From: Gigaspora rosea | Taxonomy: Eukaryota; Glomeromycota; Glomeromycetes; Diversisporales; Gigasporaceae | Length of the DNA stretch: 64,000 nt | Assembly (NCBI GenBank): GCA_003550325.1 | Contig: QKWP01000271.1 | Location: 220,492-284,491, forward strand | Reading direction: 5' to 3' | In this document: positions 10,727-22,489 of the stretch, in pieces | How the letters are laid out: every line of letters starts with the position of its first letter | How positions within the stretch are numbered: the first letter of the stretch is position 1 | The notes under the pieces: model-generated | Told to the model about the DNA's origin: nothing | The model's input: the letters and a program-made list of their open reading frames with translations, nothing else | The model's database searches: none | Translations under genes and position numbers: made by a program

Positions 10727-12681
10727 TACAATGATGACACATTTACTTATATTGCACCTGTATTATTTAATAGATTAAAGAATATTATAAAGAATGATGA
10801 TGAATTTTCAGCAATCTGGTTAAATGGCATACGAATAATTCTGAAAATTTTGGTGAATACACACAATCACATACGCCACCACGCACAGTTGCACTTAAAA
10901 TATTGCCTAATTCTCAAGATTTTTTAACGGGTGTGAGTTGAAATTTGTGATAGTGTTTATTTATTTACTTTTTATACAAATTAATATACAACATTAATTA
11001 TTTTATGTTTTATAAGTTTAAAAATCAAATACAGTTAAATGACAAGGCAATCAAAATATACGGTATGACACAATTTCCAGACTGTGATGAATACATTATA
11101 GTATTAAAAAGTTCAAGTGGTGACGAAGATATTGATGTGTTTGCTTCTAAAAGAAATTATTGTCATGGCAAATGAACAGATTGTAATCGATTTAATACCT
11201 CAACAAATTGGTGTCAGTCATGTGATCCATATAGAATAACTAGGGGTAATAAAGATATTAATGATTGCATTAGAGAGTTTCAGCTTAATGCTACTGAACA
11301 TAAGAAAGCAATTGAATGGATTCCTTTTGAAAAATTAAATTTAATAAAAGAGATTGGTAAAGGAGGATATGGTACTGTATTTTTAGCGAATTGGCAACAA
11401 AAAGTTTCATATTCTGCTAAAGTAGCGCTCAAGACATTACCTGGAATAAAAAAATGGTCTAAATATTTTTTAAATGAAGTAAGTAAAACTATATTTATTA
11501 TTTTTTATATGATAAATGGTATCATAAACTTATATAAACTATATTTTTTATTAGTTTAGAAATCATATGCATTGCCGATTAAGTGGTAGCAAACTCGAAA
11601 TATATGGGCTTACTCAAAATACAGAAACAAAAGAATATATGATAGTCTTCCAATATGCTAATAAAGGAGATCTTTATAATTATCTAAAATCGAATTTTGA
11701 AGAGATAACTTGGGAAGATAAATTATCATTATTAATTGATATATCAAAGGACTTAATTAAAATTCACCAAGCAGGATACATCCATTGTGATCTTCACTGT
11801 GGCAACATTTTACAGCATGAAGAATCATGGCTTGGGTCGTTAAAATCTTATATTGCAGATTTAGGATTTTCTCGAAAAAGTGATGAATCCATTTTAAAAA
11901 ATCAAATTTATGGGGTTATGCTATATGTTGCCCCTGAGGTTTTATTAGGTCAGGAATATACATCAGCAGCCGATATATATAGTTTTGGTGTTATTATGGC
12001 AGAGATGAATACTGGAATACGTCCATTTTATGGACGTAAATTTGATGTTAACCTTGCATTAGAAATTTGTTGTGGAAAATGACCTATATTTGCTGAAAAA
12101 ACTCCTAACTGCTATATTGAATTTGCAGAATTATGCATGCACCCAGATTCACAAAAACGACCTACAGCTGAAACTATTCATAATAGGCTTTCTGAATGGC
12201 ATAGTCTTGTGAAAGAGTCTGATAAATCTGATGAATTTGATGATTCTAATGAACTTGATGATTCTAATGAACTTGATGAATATGATAAACGAAATGAATT
12301 TAACGAATCTAATGAGTCTAATGAAAAATCACAGATACTTAGTGAATTTATGGCTGCTGATATGAGATTTCCAGAGCTTTTAATAATCTTAAAAGAACAT
12401 CCTGATACCGCATATGCGAGTAAATTAATTAATATAAGTGATATTGTTCAAGAATATGAAGTACGGAATAATCAACATAACAAACATGATATGGACGATC
12501 AAAATAAAAAAAATAAAAAACCAATCTGACATATGTAGTATGAGTAATTATATATACTACGGTATCTTTATTACATTATTAATATAATATTTATCTATGC
12601 AATGTAGGTTCGGCTCCTATTAGTTTTGAAATTCCAGTTGTAAATGACGGATCGAAAAGACAGAAACCTGATCAAGGATAA
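10724..12681 (+). pseudogene. TKL-like protein kinase of the Rhizophagus-expanded type, broken
   Basis: The first part (10724-11160) is a degraded N-lobe piece: 'YIAPVLFNRLK', 'DDEFSAIWLNGIR', then (other frame) 'PPRTVALKILPNSQDFL' and 'KIYGMTQFPDCDEYIIVL'. Next come a Cys-rich linker (TNWCQSCDPYR) and a second kinase domain: glycine loop IGKGGYGTVF, VALK lysine, a 76-bp intron (11479-11554) that rejoins in frame, HCDLHCGN catalytic loop, DLG, APE, and a low-complexity Asn/Glu/Ser region. A likely last exon (12608-12681) encodes 'GSAPISFEIPVVNDG…' to TAA. In-frame TGA codons at 11173-11175 and 12080-12082 break the protein; the second sits where family members have Arg. Catalytic residues survive, so decay may be recent. 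Confidence 0.75.
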
Positions 12682-12689
12682 TATGCTAC

Positions 12690-15140
12690 ATGCTATTAGG
12701 TTCGCCAGTCTTTGAGTAAGAATGTTACCTGCAGTTAACTTTTCAATCATGAAATAAAATGATTAAAAGAGTTAAGTGGATAAGGGATTTATTGCATGAT
12801 GAATTCCATCATTTTTAACGATTTATTTAATATGTATATTAAAGAAATATACACTTAAATTGGTTAAATATTGTTTATTTTAAAGTGTAATAAATAATAA
12901 GTCAATAAATTTTATAGTATTAGCCTTTAAAAAAAAATAATATAAATTTATTACACTTTAAACGTGTGACCTACCTAACTTATGATTTTTGCTAATGTTT
13001 ATTTTTACATCTACAGTAAAAATTCCATTCGAATGTGTTCTAATAAATATTATCCAACATGAAATACTTGTAAACAAGTACTGTATATTAAGACGTTTCT
13101 AATTTTAGAACCGAAAATCTACGTGGATGATATTGTGTTTTACCAATAAACTACAGTGAAATAAATAGTTTCTTCACATTTGCTTGAAAAATCTCAAATT
13201 TCATAATGAAAATACTTAATATGCAGTAATTATAAGTTTATGAGTCTCGAGCAGTTGTTTGTTTGGTACAAAATTTTATCGGTACATTTAAAGAAGTAAT
13301 TACTAACAAATTAAAAATAGCAAGATAATATTACTGTAAAGGTGAAAACCATTTGAAAAATATGATTACATTGGAAATTAACAATGAAATTTTACCTAAA
13401 GAAAACGAACATCTTTGTCAAATTTTAGAAAAGTTTGAGTATTATTTATTTACTTATTTTCATAGTTATATATTTAAGAATTCCTAATAATCGGAATAAC
13501 CGCAAGTTTAGAAATACCTTCTTACCTATATTTAGAAATTAACGGGTTTAAGTGTAATGGCTTAACCAAAAAATTAAAAATCGAAATAACATCAAATACG
13601 TGATATATTGTTCTTTATTGTAGTTTACAAGTTTTGAAGTCGGGGAAATTGGTTTTAGGGATGGTAAAAAAAAACCATTTTAAACAGGTTTTTCACATTT
13701 TTTATTGGTTTAAAACTTTTTTAAAATATCAATGTCTGATGTTAAAATTTTGCTGAAGCCAAAAATATTGCGTCTGATTGTTTAATTTTAATCGTCAGGT
13801 TTAATTTTGAATTTATTAAACATTACATAAAAAAATATATTTATTCGCTTTAATTTTTTTTATCAACGTTATTGCATTTTTAAATACATAATTTGCCTAC
13901 AACATTTCATTCTATATTTGTTTATGTTTTTTGGTATTGAAAGTCCAAGCATTAACACTATGCAAACCTTATTAAATAAGTTTTGTGAATGAATTAAAGG
14001 AATACATTGCATCAATAATTTATCTTTCTCATGTTAATTATTATTATTATCGTCATCATCGAACCAACCATCATCTTTAATTCTTCGAATTCTTAAATTT
14101 TGGTTTCTTCGTAATAATTGGAAGTGTTTTTCAACAATGTTTATTATTTTCAATTTTTGTATAGTTTAAGCAGTTTTCTTTTAGAGATCTTCCACGAACA
14201 TGAGGCATGCTTTGATAATTTTTTAATTAGATTTTTTTAGCAATCACAATAAATATTATCAATTAAGAATTACGCAATCGGATTATTACTACGTTGTGAT
14301 GTATTTAACCATTTTTTAACAGATTTAAATCAAATATGATTTTTTAAAACATCCTAATTGGTTTTAATGATTAAGGTCTTTTAAATCTGAGACTCATATA
14401 CATGACAAATTTGAATTACATTTGAAATATGATGTAGTATTAAGTTCGTGTAGACAATTTAATTGGAAAAATCAATGAAGAGTAAAAAGATGTAAAAATG
14501 CAAGTTTTTAAATTTCAATTGTAAGCAAATGGTATCCGTGGTATAATGTAACAACTACGCGATTCTCCACAATCATCAACAAATGTATTCTTGTGCATTG
14601 AACGGGTTTATACAACTGCAAATTTTATTATTAACATAATTTAAAGTAATTCATAATTATATAAAATAAAATTTTATGCTTCATAATTAATGAAATTTCA
14701 ATTACTTTTTCTTAACAATGGTCTAATTAATATTGGCACTTTTTTTTATTCGAAAGGTTCTTATTATTCTCTTTCATATAATAGAGTCCTTTTTGACAAT
14801 TTTATAATTATAAAAAAAATTTTGTGAATTATTAATCAAATTATAACAATATTATAAAGAAGTCTATTGTAAGAAAGAGAACTATAAAACTTTTTGAATA
14901 AATAAAGACATCTAATGGCTATTAGTACATTTTTACAAAAAATGTGAATTTAATTTTCTATTTTTACATGTAAAAAAATGTATAATCAAAAATCCTATTA
15001 AAAATCTAAAATTATCTACATACGAGACATTTTTAACTGTAGTATATATTCTCCTTCACTCATGAAAGGGGGCATGGCTATCTCTATATATTAAATTGCA
15101 ATGTGACCCCTTTCAACATTTAAAACAGTTCTCCTCTCAA
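12690..15140. other. Long AT-rich gene-free stretch
   Basis: No coding region was recognised. A small inverted pair (TTTAAAGTGTAATAAAT at about 12879, inverted near 12946-12962) may be a foldback element. The rest is AT-rich with homopolymer runs. Confidence 0.4.
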
Positions 15141-15153
15141 GATTCAGGAATTT

Positions 15154-15387
15154 TTGGACAATCAATTACAAAGTGATTATTCAAACAAAAAAAGCAGTCA
15201 AGATAATGGAGGCACATTGAAGGTAGCAGTAAAAACAACAGTGGAAGCAGCAGTGGAGGTGGCAATAAACGCAGTAGACTTGAAAGTTGTGCTAAAGGCA
15301 TCGTTAGAGGTGTTGGAAAGGAGCGCTACCTCACTTATCTTATTTGATGCATTGTTACAAATACTGTACTCTAGTATTTTACAATGA
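15154..15387 (+). pseudogene. Unidentified coding-like fragment
   Basis: This block has higher GC than its surroundings and open frames on both strands. Frame 1 gives a 77-codon Val/Ala-rich string. Another plus frame reads 'SGSSSGGGNKRSRLESCAKG…VGKERYLTYL', which has more natural composition (Ser/Gly linker, then a basic stretch), so the true frame may be that one. I do not recognise the family. There is no start or intron evidence. Confidence 0.25.
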
Positions 15388-15817
15388 TTACTTCTAAAGA
15401 TCAAACTTTGTAAAATATTTAAATATATTATACTAAAAATTATATAATTATTATAAAATATGCTCTAAAAAGTTGTTTGTACAAAAATCTATATATGGCC
15501 TAGTGTGAAAAAGTTTATACTTTGAAAATGTATTTAATTTTTGTACTAAATAAAAATTTATAAATTTTAATTAAATATTTCTAATTTTTATATAAAATAA
15601 AAAAGAATTTCTATTTGTACACAGGGTGTATGTGCACAAAAAATGTAAAAACCAGCTGATATCGCAAAATTTTGGTTATGAAACCACCTTTTGGCTTCTA
15701 ACAAAAAAAATTTCTTGAGAAATTTTGGTATAAACTAACTTTTGCCCCAGTCCCAAACCTACTCTTACCCTAACCATAAGCAAGGATTATTTTTTTGTTG
15801 TAAAAATTGGTTTAATG
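15388..15817. other. AT-rich spacer
   Basis: No gene was seen. An 'aaattttggtta…aaattttggtat' block hints at small repeats. Confidence 0.3.
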
Positions 15818-16707
15818 GCATGTTACATTGGGGTGTGAAATAGCATAACAAATACAAACATAGTGAAGATCACATAATAATTTTTACTAATCAAGATTTT
15901 TCCGATGATCTGCATAATTTGCAACCGGAGACCCGATATTTCTAATTACTCGTTACGATTATTGTCATTATCAATATAAAATTTAAACTGAAATAACTTT
16001 TAAACTATTGAAGATATACGAGTAAAAATACCTTTATTAGATTCCACTTATTGTTCTCTTTAAGGTAATAGAGCTCTTTTTTTTATTGTCATAAAATTAA
16101 TCATGTTTTAGTAATCAGTTTTCGCTTTAGCTTATATGAAAAATAAAAAAAGGGCTCTATTGCTTTAAAGAGAATGTTAAAAGGAATCTAATAAATATAA
16201 TTTCGCATATATCTCATGAATAGTTCAGGAGTTATTTCAATTTAAAATTTTATACGTTTTTGTTATTAAACAGCATGATCGACAAAAAATCTTTATTAGT
16301 AAAATTTAATATATGATCTTCACTATGGTTGTAGATCATATGGAGTGCTCCGTATTAAAAGGGCCCATTTTTACAATTTTTTGAAAAATGAGTTTTTATT
16401 AAATTCATGTAAATTTTGACATAATTGATATTTTTCAATTATTAATAAAAGTTGATTTGCATAATAAAAAATCAAGATAATTTAAAAAGAAAAATTACAT
16501 GAGGCTGCGTAGAGCCAACACGTCACGAGATTATCCGATAGTCACCTGCCTTCTTTAACCAATCAAAATCGTGAAATTTAATTAATCCCGAATCAGTCCG
16601 AAAATCAAAACAAATGGTTAAACTCAATTATCTCAAAATGAGATAAATGTAAAAATGGGACCTTTTAATACGGAGCACTCCATATGACATTTCACACCCT
16701 AATGTTA
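15818..16707. mobile_element. Long inverted-repeat MITE carrying a second MITE
   Basis: The outer ends CATGTTACATTGGGGTGTGAAAT (near 15818) and their inverted partner (ending near 16707) pair. Going inward the arms continue to pair: 'acatagtgaagatcac…actaatcaagattttt' (about 15859) with 16280-16330, and 'aaatttaaactgaaataac…ttctctttaaggtaatagagctc' (about 15980-16075) with 16153-16260. The whole forms a ~500-bp foldback once the inner element (16341-16682) is removed. Identity of the arms is roughly 80-85%. No coding capacity. Confidence 0.7.
16341..16682. mobile_element. Nested TA-flanked MITE (342 bp)
   Basis: The terminal inverted repeats TGGAGTGCTCCGTATTAAAA (16341-16360) and its partner (ending 16682) extend through 'cccatttttaca'. 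TA occurs immediately outside each end (16339-16340, 16683-16684), as in Tc1/mariner-type insertions. It interrupts the right arm of the surrounding inverted-repeat element, so it is younger. Confidence 0.75.
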
Positions 16708-16786
16708 CATGGATTTGCAAATTAACTATTATTACCCATGTAACACCCCATGTTTATTTAAAAAAATTCAAAATAAAGTATAAGGG

Positions 16787-16852
16787 GTGGAGTCAACAGA
16801 AAAGGGACAAATTATTAGATAAAAAATTTGCCCTTTTTTACTGACTCTCCAT
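16787..16852. repeat. 66-bp hairpin
   Basis: 'ggagtcaacagaaaagggacaaatt' pairs with 'aatttgccctttttt…ctgactctcc' over a 10-base loop. It may be a minimal foldback element. The bases between here and the retroelement 3' end (about 17045) show nothing else. Confidence 0.45.
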
Positions 16853-17044
16853 ATTATAATTTTTTTTTTTTGGTATTAAGGTGAGGTCTTGCTTATATCT
16901 TTATTAGCAATTTAGAAAAGCTACTACATGGAGTATACTTCTTTGTATAAATACAAAATTTAAATTACATGCAAGAATTGAAGCTCAAACTAATTTATCT
17001 GCGACCTATACCTACTAGAGTGGTTAAGACTCACCTAGTTTGAT

Positions 17045-19166
17045 AAAGTTAAAATAAAATTTATAGGAGAACTATATTTAACCCAGTGGACAGCCAAGAA
17101 CCAATCTTCTTAAGAGCTGTACCAATAGGTGGACATGAATTTGGGCTAATATGGAGTTGATCAGGTTGGCCACAAGGACAACTATATGTAAATGTTCTGC
17201 GTAAAGATAGTTGCTTTTTGATTTGTGGTATATTAGGAGTAGTAGAAGAAGGATAAGTAATATTATTAGTTTTTCGCTATGAAGCAAATTGGGAACAGTA
17301 AGGCTTCCACAATTGCTCATAGGATAATTCAGAGACTTGAAGAAGAATTTTTATAATGATTTGTGATGCTAATTTAGGAGATAAGTGAAAGGGTCTAAGA
17401 TCTTGAATAAGATGAGAAGGAATTAGCCTTTAAGTGTAGTTTGAATATAATAAGGAGAAAGTAGAGCTGGTGATAAGTAAAAGGCTGGGTGATTATAAAT
17501 AGTTTGAATAAGTTGAGATATGGTATTTGAAGGAAGGTCTAAATCTGTAGAATTAATAGTATTAGTAATAGCAGTAAAAATAATCTGGTTAATATTGTTT
17601 GTACCAGAACAAAAAAGCCAGTGATTAGAGGAGTCAGGAGTGTTGCATATAAAGCAGTTGGTATTTGGAAATAGGTTAGGATAAATTGGTGGAAGTGAGA
17701 GTATGAAGGTAGTTCATTTAAAAATAATTTAATTTTGAAAGCTTTAAGGTTGCTAAGTTTGGAGTTGGTAATATTATTTGAAGCTTTTTGATTATTATTG
17801 AAATATAACCAAGTAGAGTTCCAATCAAAATAGTGAGTAAAGTGTGACAATTCATTTGTACGTTGCTGAGAGGACCATAAAGCTATGATGTGAGCTTTGC
17901 AAATATTTTAATAAATCTTTGTATAGGTTGTAAAACTTGAGTATTTTCCCAATATAGAGTATGGAAAGGGATATAGGAGTTGGTATAGTTAAAGTTAAGA
18001 AAAGAAGCAGAAATATGTTGATTGGCGAGTTGATCAGCACGATTATTAAAAGGGTTGTCAGAATGGGCCTGAACTTGTGTAGTATGAGTTGAATATTAAA
18101 AGATTTAATAACATTAAGGAGTGTATGCCATATAGGCCATGCAGTAAATTTGAATTTTTTTGGAGAGTTTGGATTAAGGCATGTAAGTTTGATGTATTTG
18201 GATATAACTGATTGTGAATCAGTAAAAATTTGAATAGTAGAGTTTCGTGGTACAGTAGCAATAGCAGATAGAATTGAAATTAATTCAGCGTGATATGAAG
18301 AGGGCCAGTATTTAAGTTGGGCTGAAAACTTATTTACAATTTGATTGTTATGGAGTTGTACCCAACCAATACCCATAGAACATTGGTCAGTACAGATATT
18401 TTTAACAGAGCCATCTGTATAGAAGATAAAAGATGTATAATTATAATTGTTTTCAGCAAATGATTGTAATAAGGGGAGTGACAAAAATCAGGTGATTTTT
18501 TAGGGGGAGGGGAGTAAAAAAAAGTGAAATTATATATAAGGAACCTGACTATATATATATTAAAGAAGAGGGAGGGAGTAGACCTCTGATAAAAAATAAT
18601 CAGGTGATTAATGACACGGCCCAAATTGGGAAGTTTGGTTAAGTAGAAAAAGATCAGAAACTAAGTGGTCAGAGATATTTAAAGTTGGAGGTGTAGGGAT
18701 AGTAAAAGGATGTTTAATAGCAGTAGAAAGAATAAGATCTATATAATTTGCATTAAGGTTAAACTGCTTGTTTGGTAGAATTCTACCATAAAAAAGTGTA
18801 GATATTGTAGCAGATATTTCAATTGTACATGCAGAGGAAATATGGTTAGTATTAAAATTGTAGCCTGGGCAAGGCGTACAAGAAATAGGAGAAAGTGGGT
18901 ATAATTGGGATTGTGAATTATTAATATTGGTAGTCCAGTGAGTAATTGATATAGTATTTGAATGCTTAAAATATCTACGAGCTTTACCAATAATTATATT
19001 CTGGTTAAGATAAGTAAGAAACCATGATTGGGGTTTTAGAGGAATATGACAAGTATAATAGGCAAAAGGATTAATACCTTGGGGTTGGTAATTGCTTAAG
19101 ATTGAACGGTGAATATTGTTTTCAATAATAGTTTCTTCTAGAAAAGTAAACCAAAGTGGTTGTTTA
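17045..19166 (-). pseudogene. Retroelement ORF 3' half: RNase H, zf-RVT zinc knuckle, Cys-rich tail (copy 1)
   Basis: Read on the minus strand from 19166. The post-palm RT region ('KQPLWFTFLEETIIENN…') leads to an RNase H domain with FYTDGS, GIGWVQL, YHAEL and IFTDSQS (three of the D-E-D-D acidic positions). After a one-base frame change near 18070 comes AHSDNPFNNRADQLA (the fourth Asp). Next is a zinc motif CFICNTPDSSNHWLFC (near 17640) as in zf-RVT, then a tail with 'SCPCGQPDQLHISPNSCPP' ending near 17045. Several frameshifts and a ~115-bp insertion between direct repeats AATCAGGTGATT (18486 and 18598) break it. The RT palm (YxDD) is absent. Fits a non-LTR retroelement; the element is dead. 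Confidence 0.72.
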
Positions 19167-19167
19167 N

Positions 19168-19427
19168 TTTGCTGTAGCACCAAGCCCAAGCTTCGGACCT
19201 TTGGAATGATAGTGCAAAAAAATGATTTCATATCACTTATGCAGCGGAAGAGGCATTTTAAAGGTTCAGAATTTGGGCGGAGAACATTGCTCTGGTAAAT
19301 GGATAAATTGCCTGCAAATGGTAAGAATGATCAGCGTTTGCATCATTGTTTGTCGTGAGAAAATTTTAAGGTTGTATGTACAATGCACGTGAAGTTACAC
19401 CAGGTTGGATACTTACGGCGGGCACTG
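19168..19427. mobile_element. End of a Tc1/mariner-like element next to an assembly N
   Basis: This GC-richer segment ends with '…acttacggcgggcactg' followed by TA (19428-19429). Read from that end the terminus is CAGTGCCCGCCGTAAGTAT, the classic Tc1-type form. The sister retroelement copy has uninterrupted sequence at this point ('gtgtatgccatat', about 18121), which confirms insertion at TA. The other end lies beyond the N at 19167 and is missing. No transposase is recognisable in the 260 bp present. Confidence 0.6.
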
Positions 19428-19428
19428 T

Positions 19429-20838
19429 ATACCATATAAGCCATGCAGTAAATTTGAATTTTTTAGGAGTGTTTGAATTAAGCCGTGTAAGTTTGATGTA
19501 TTTGGATATAACTGATTGTGAATCAGTAAAAATTTGAATAGTAGAGTTTCATAGTACAGTAGCAATAGCAGATAGAATTGAAATTAATTCAGTGTAATAT
19601 GAAGAGGACCAGTATTTAAGTTGGGCTGAAAACTCATTTACAATTCGATTGTTATGAAGTTGTACCCAACCAATACCCATAGAACATTGGTCAGTACAGA
19701 TATTTTTAGCAGAGCCATCTGTATAGAAGATAAAAGATGTATAATTATAATTGTTTTCAGCAAATGGTTGTAATAATTGGGAAGTTTGGTTAAGTAGAAA
19801 AAGATCAGAAACTAAGTGGTCAGAAATATTTAAAGTTGGAGGTGTAGGGATAGTAAGAGAATGTTTAATAGCAGTAGAAAGAATAAGATCTATATAATTT
19901 GCATTAAGGTTAAGCTGCTTGTTTGGTAGAATTCTACCATAAAAAAGTGTAGATATTGTAGCAGATATTTCAATTGTACATGCAGAGGAAATACAGTTAG
20001 TATTAAAATTGCAGCCTGGGCAAGGCATACAAGAAATAGGAGAAAGTGAGTATAATTGGGATTGTGAAGTATTAATATTAGTAGTCCAGTGAGTAATTGA
20101 TATAGTATTTGAATGCTTAAAATATCTATAAGCTTTACCAATAATTATATTCTGGTTAAGATAAGTAAGAAACCATGATTGGGGTTTTAGAGGAATACGG
20201 CAAGTATAATAGGCAAAAGCATTAATACCTTGGGGTTGGTAATTGCTTAAGATTGAACGGTGAATATTGTTTTCAATAATAGTTTCTTCTAGAAAAGTAA
20301 ACCAAAGTGGTTGTTTACCAGTAGGTAAATGGTGCACTCTGGGTGAAAGATGTTTCCATAAAAGAAGAGTTTGATTATCTGCAGAGCAACGTTGTTCTAA
20401 GTAAAGAATTTGTTTATAACAAAGTTGTTGTTTGAATGTTCTGTATTTAGGGTGGTGCTGCAAAATTTGTTCAAGTGGAAGGCTTCCACTATTAATAACA
20501 TTGGGCCAAGTAATATTTGGATTTGCTATAATATTGATTTCTAGTCTTTTGAGCAGAAGAATAATCTTAAAAGTAGTAGTTAATTTATTAGGTCCGTTAA
20601 TATTAGGAGAGTGGTGTTGTAGTATATTAATTGTTGACCATAAGTTGTTTTGGAGTTGCTGTAATCTAATACGAGTAGAGATACCTAATAAATTAGGATC
20701 ATTGATTCGTATTAAGAAGTTAGAAATATGGTGTTGAAGTTGTATATCCCATATATTGTGTATATTGTATAAATATGAATTAAGCATAGTGCTATTGGGA
20801 GTGGATTTTGATAAATGTGATTTGTGTTTGGCCCCCAT
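19429..20838 (-). pseudogene. Retroelement ORF, RT C-terminal region and RNase H start (copy 2)
   Basis: A 429-codon frame starts at ATG 20838: 'MGAKHKSHLSKS…NIWDIQLQHHISNFLIRIND' (thumb-like region after the RT palm), then the same spacer as copy 1, and RNase H motifs FYTDGS, GIGWVQL and YYTELI. It stops at TGA (19549-19551) where copy 1 has CGA (Arg), then continues readable (NSTIQIFTDSQS) until the Tc1-like insertion. It lacks the RT catalytic domain, so it is a 5'-truncated or captured piece. It shares about 95% identity with copy 1 over about 1 kb. The two copies flank the N at 19167, so an assembly artefact is possible. Confidence 0.7.
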
Positions 20839-21426
20839 ATTATAATTTATCTTTTATATAATTTTATTATTATAATATAATTTTATTTTAACAATTCATT
20901 ATATATAATTAAATAAAAAAAAGTTTTTTAAAAAAAATTATTTTAAACATTTTTGAAAAAAGTATAATGTTTTATAAGTTTGTACTATACAAGTGCATTA
21001 GTTGCATATATTGACATATAGCCAAAATTTGGGCAAAATTGGATTACTAGTTGTTAAATAATTAGCATTAAATTCAAGCAATTATATTTTTTTTTTACTA
21101 TATTAAATATATAAAAATTATATTAAATTTATAATATAATGTACAATTAATATTTTTAAAAAAGTTATATAAATAAAATATTTTATTTATCAAAAAAGTT
21201 TTAAAATAATTATATTTTAATTAATTTTAGTACTAATCATATTTAATATATTAAAATATTAAAATTATCTTATAAAAAAAGTTTACTAATAACTATTTGA
21301 AGTGGAAAGGAACTTTTTGCACTGAACACTACTGAACTACTGTATATATAGTATAAAAAGATTAAAATAAATTAAAATTACTATATATAATCTATTTATT
21401 AGATCTTTAGATAATTTATTTTTATA
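20839..21426. other. Very AT-rich spacer
   Basis: No gene or RNA was found. The sequence is almost all A/T runs. Confidence 0.4.
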
Positions 21427-21609
21427 CAGTCAACATTTTCTATACTAAACCCTTGAATCTGGCCAAAAAAATGTTCGCTATAAAAAATTACTATGCTTTC
21501 TTAAGAAACTATAGTTTTTTTTATATTGAACTATTAAGAAATTTTAAATTTTTGTGTTTATTATATCCAAAGTTCATTATAACAAGTTCATTATATTTAG
21601 AGTTAACTG
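21427..21609. mobile_element. Pogo-like MITE (183 bp)
   Basis: The ends CAGTCAAC (21427) and GTTAACTG (to 21609) are flanked by TA (21425-21426, 21610-21611). The interior has 'gttcgctataa' and 'gttcattataac', which resemble the pogo/Tigger subterminal motif. It is old: the arms are only partly complementary. Confidence 0.55.
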
Positions 21610-21763
21610 TAATCTTATTTATTTAAATTTATATAGTAAAATATACTACTAACTAGCTTAAAAAAGTGCATATATTGCAAATTTAGAACATTGATAGCTA
21701 ATACAGTTTAATTGTTTACTATTTATCAAAACTATTTATATATATACTAGTAGATAATATATA

Positions 21764-21989
21764 GGAAAGTTGGTAGAAAAGAGTTAAATAATTTTTAGTA
21801 TTGTTTTTAATTTTTAAATTAAAATATCTTAACAACTTTTTAATCAATTTTTGATAAAAATTTTTTTATTTAATCTTAGAATAACTAAAATTAAAAATAT
21901 TAGATTTAATAAAATAATTAACAAGTTATTTAAATTTAAATTAAAAAAATTTTTACTTAAATAAATTTGATACTTTTCTACTAACTTGC
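21764..21989. mobile_element. Small TIR element
   Basis: 'ggaaagttggtagaaaag' (21764-21781) pairs with 'cttttctactaacttgc' near the right end (about 21973-21989). TA flanks at least the left side. The superfamily is undetermined. From here to 22470 the DNA is AT-rich and gene-free. Confidence 0.5.
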
Positions 21990-22489
21990 ATTATATATAT
22001 TTAAGCTATAAGATCTATTTTTGTATTAAAAATTCAAATACATATAAATTTTTAATATATTTAGAGGGTATATGTTAAGCTATTTTACTAAATTTAATAT
22101 ATACAAATAAATTTATTTTAAATTAAATATTTAACCAAAGTGATTTAAATTTTGCTGAAATATATTTGAATATTAGAATTTTTTTTGTATAATTTTAGTA
22201 ATACTTAATAATAAAAATTTTTATAGTTCAATCTTAAATCTTGTGTATTTTTTTTCTAAAATTTTGCTGTACTAAATTTAGTATAGTTTAAAAAAATCAT
22301 ACTATATAAAAATTTATAATAAAATAAAAAAAAATACTAAATTTTTAGATTGTTATAAATCAAATTTTGTTTTTAGTATAGTTAAAAAAATAAATAATAA
22401 TTTTTTAATAGTTTAAAAAACCTGCTTTAAAGTAATATATACCTAAAACTTATTAGATGTTTTGTTAGAAGAGGAAGAAGAAACTATTG

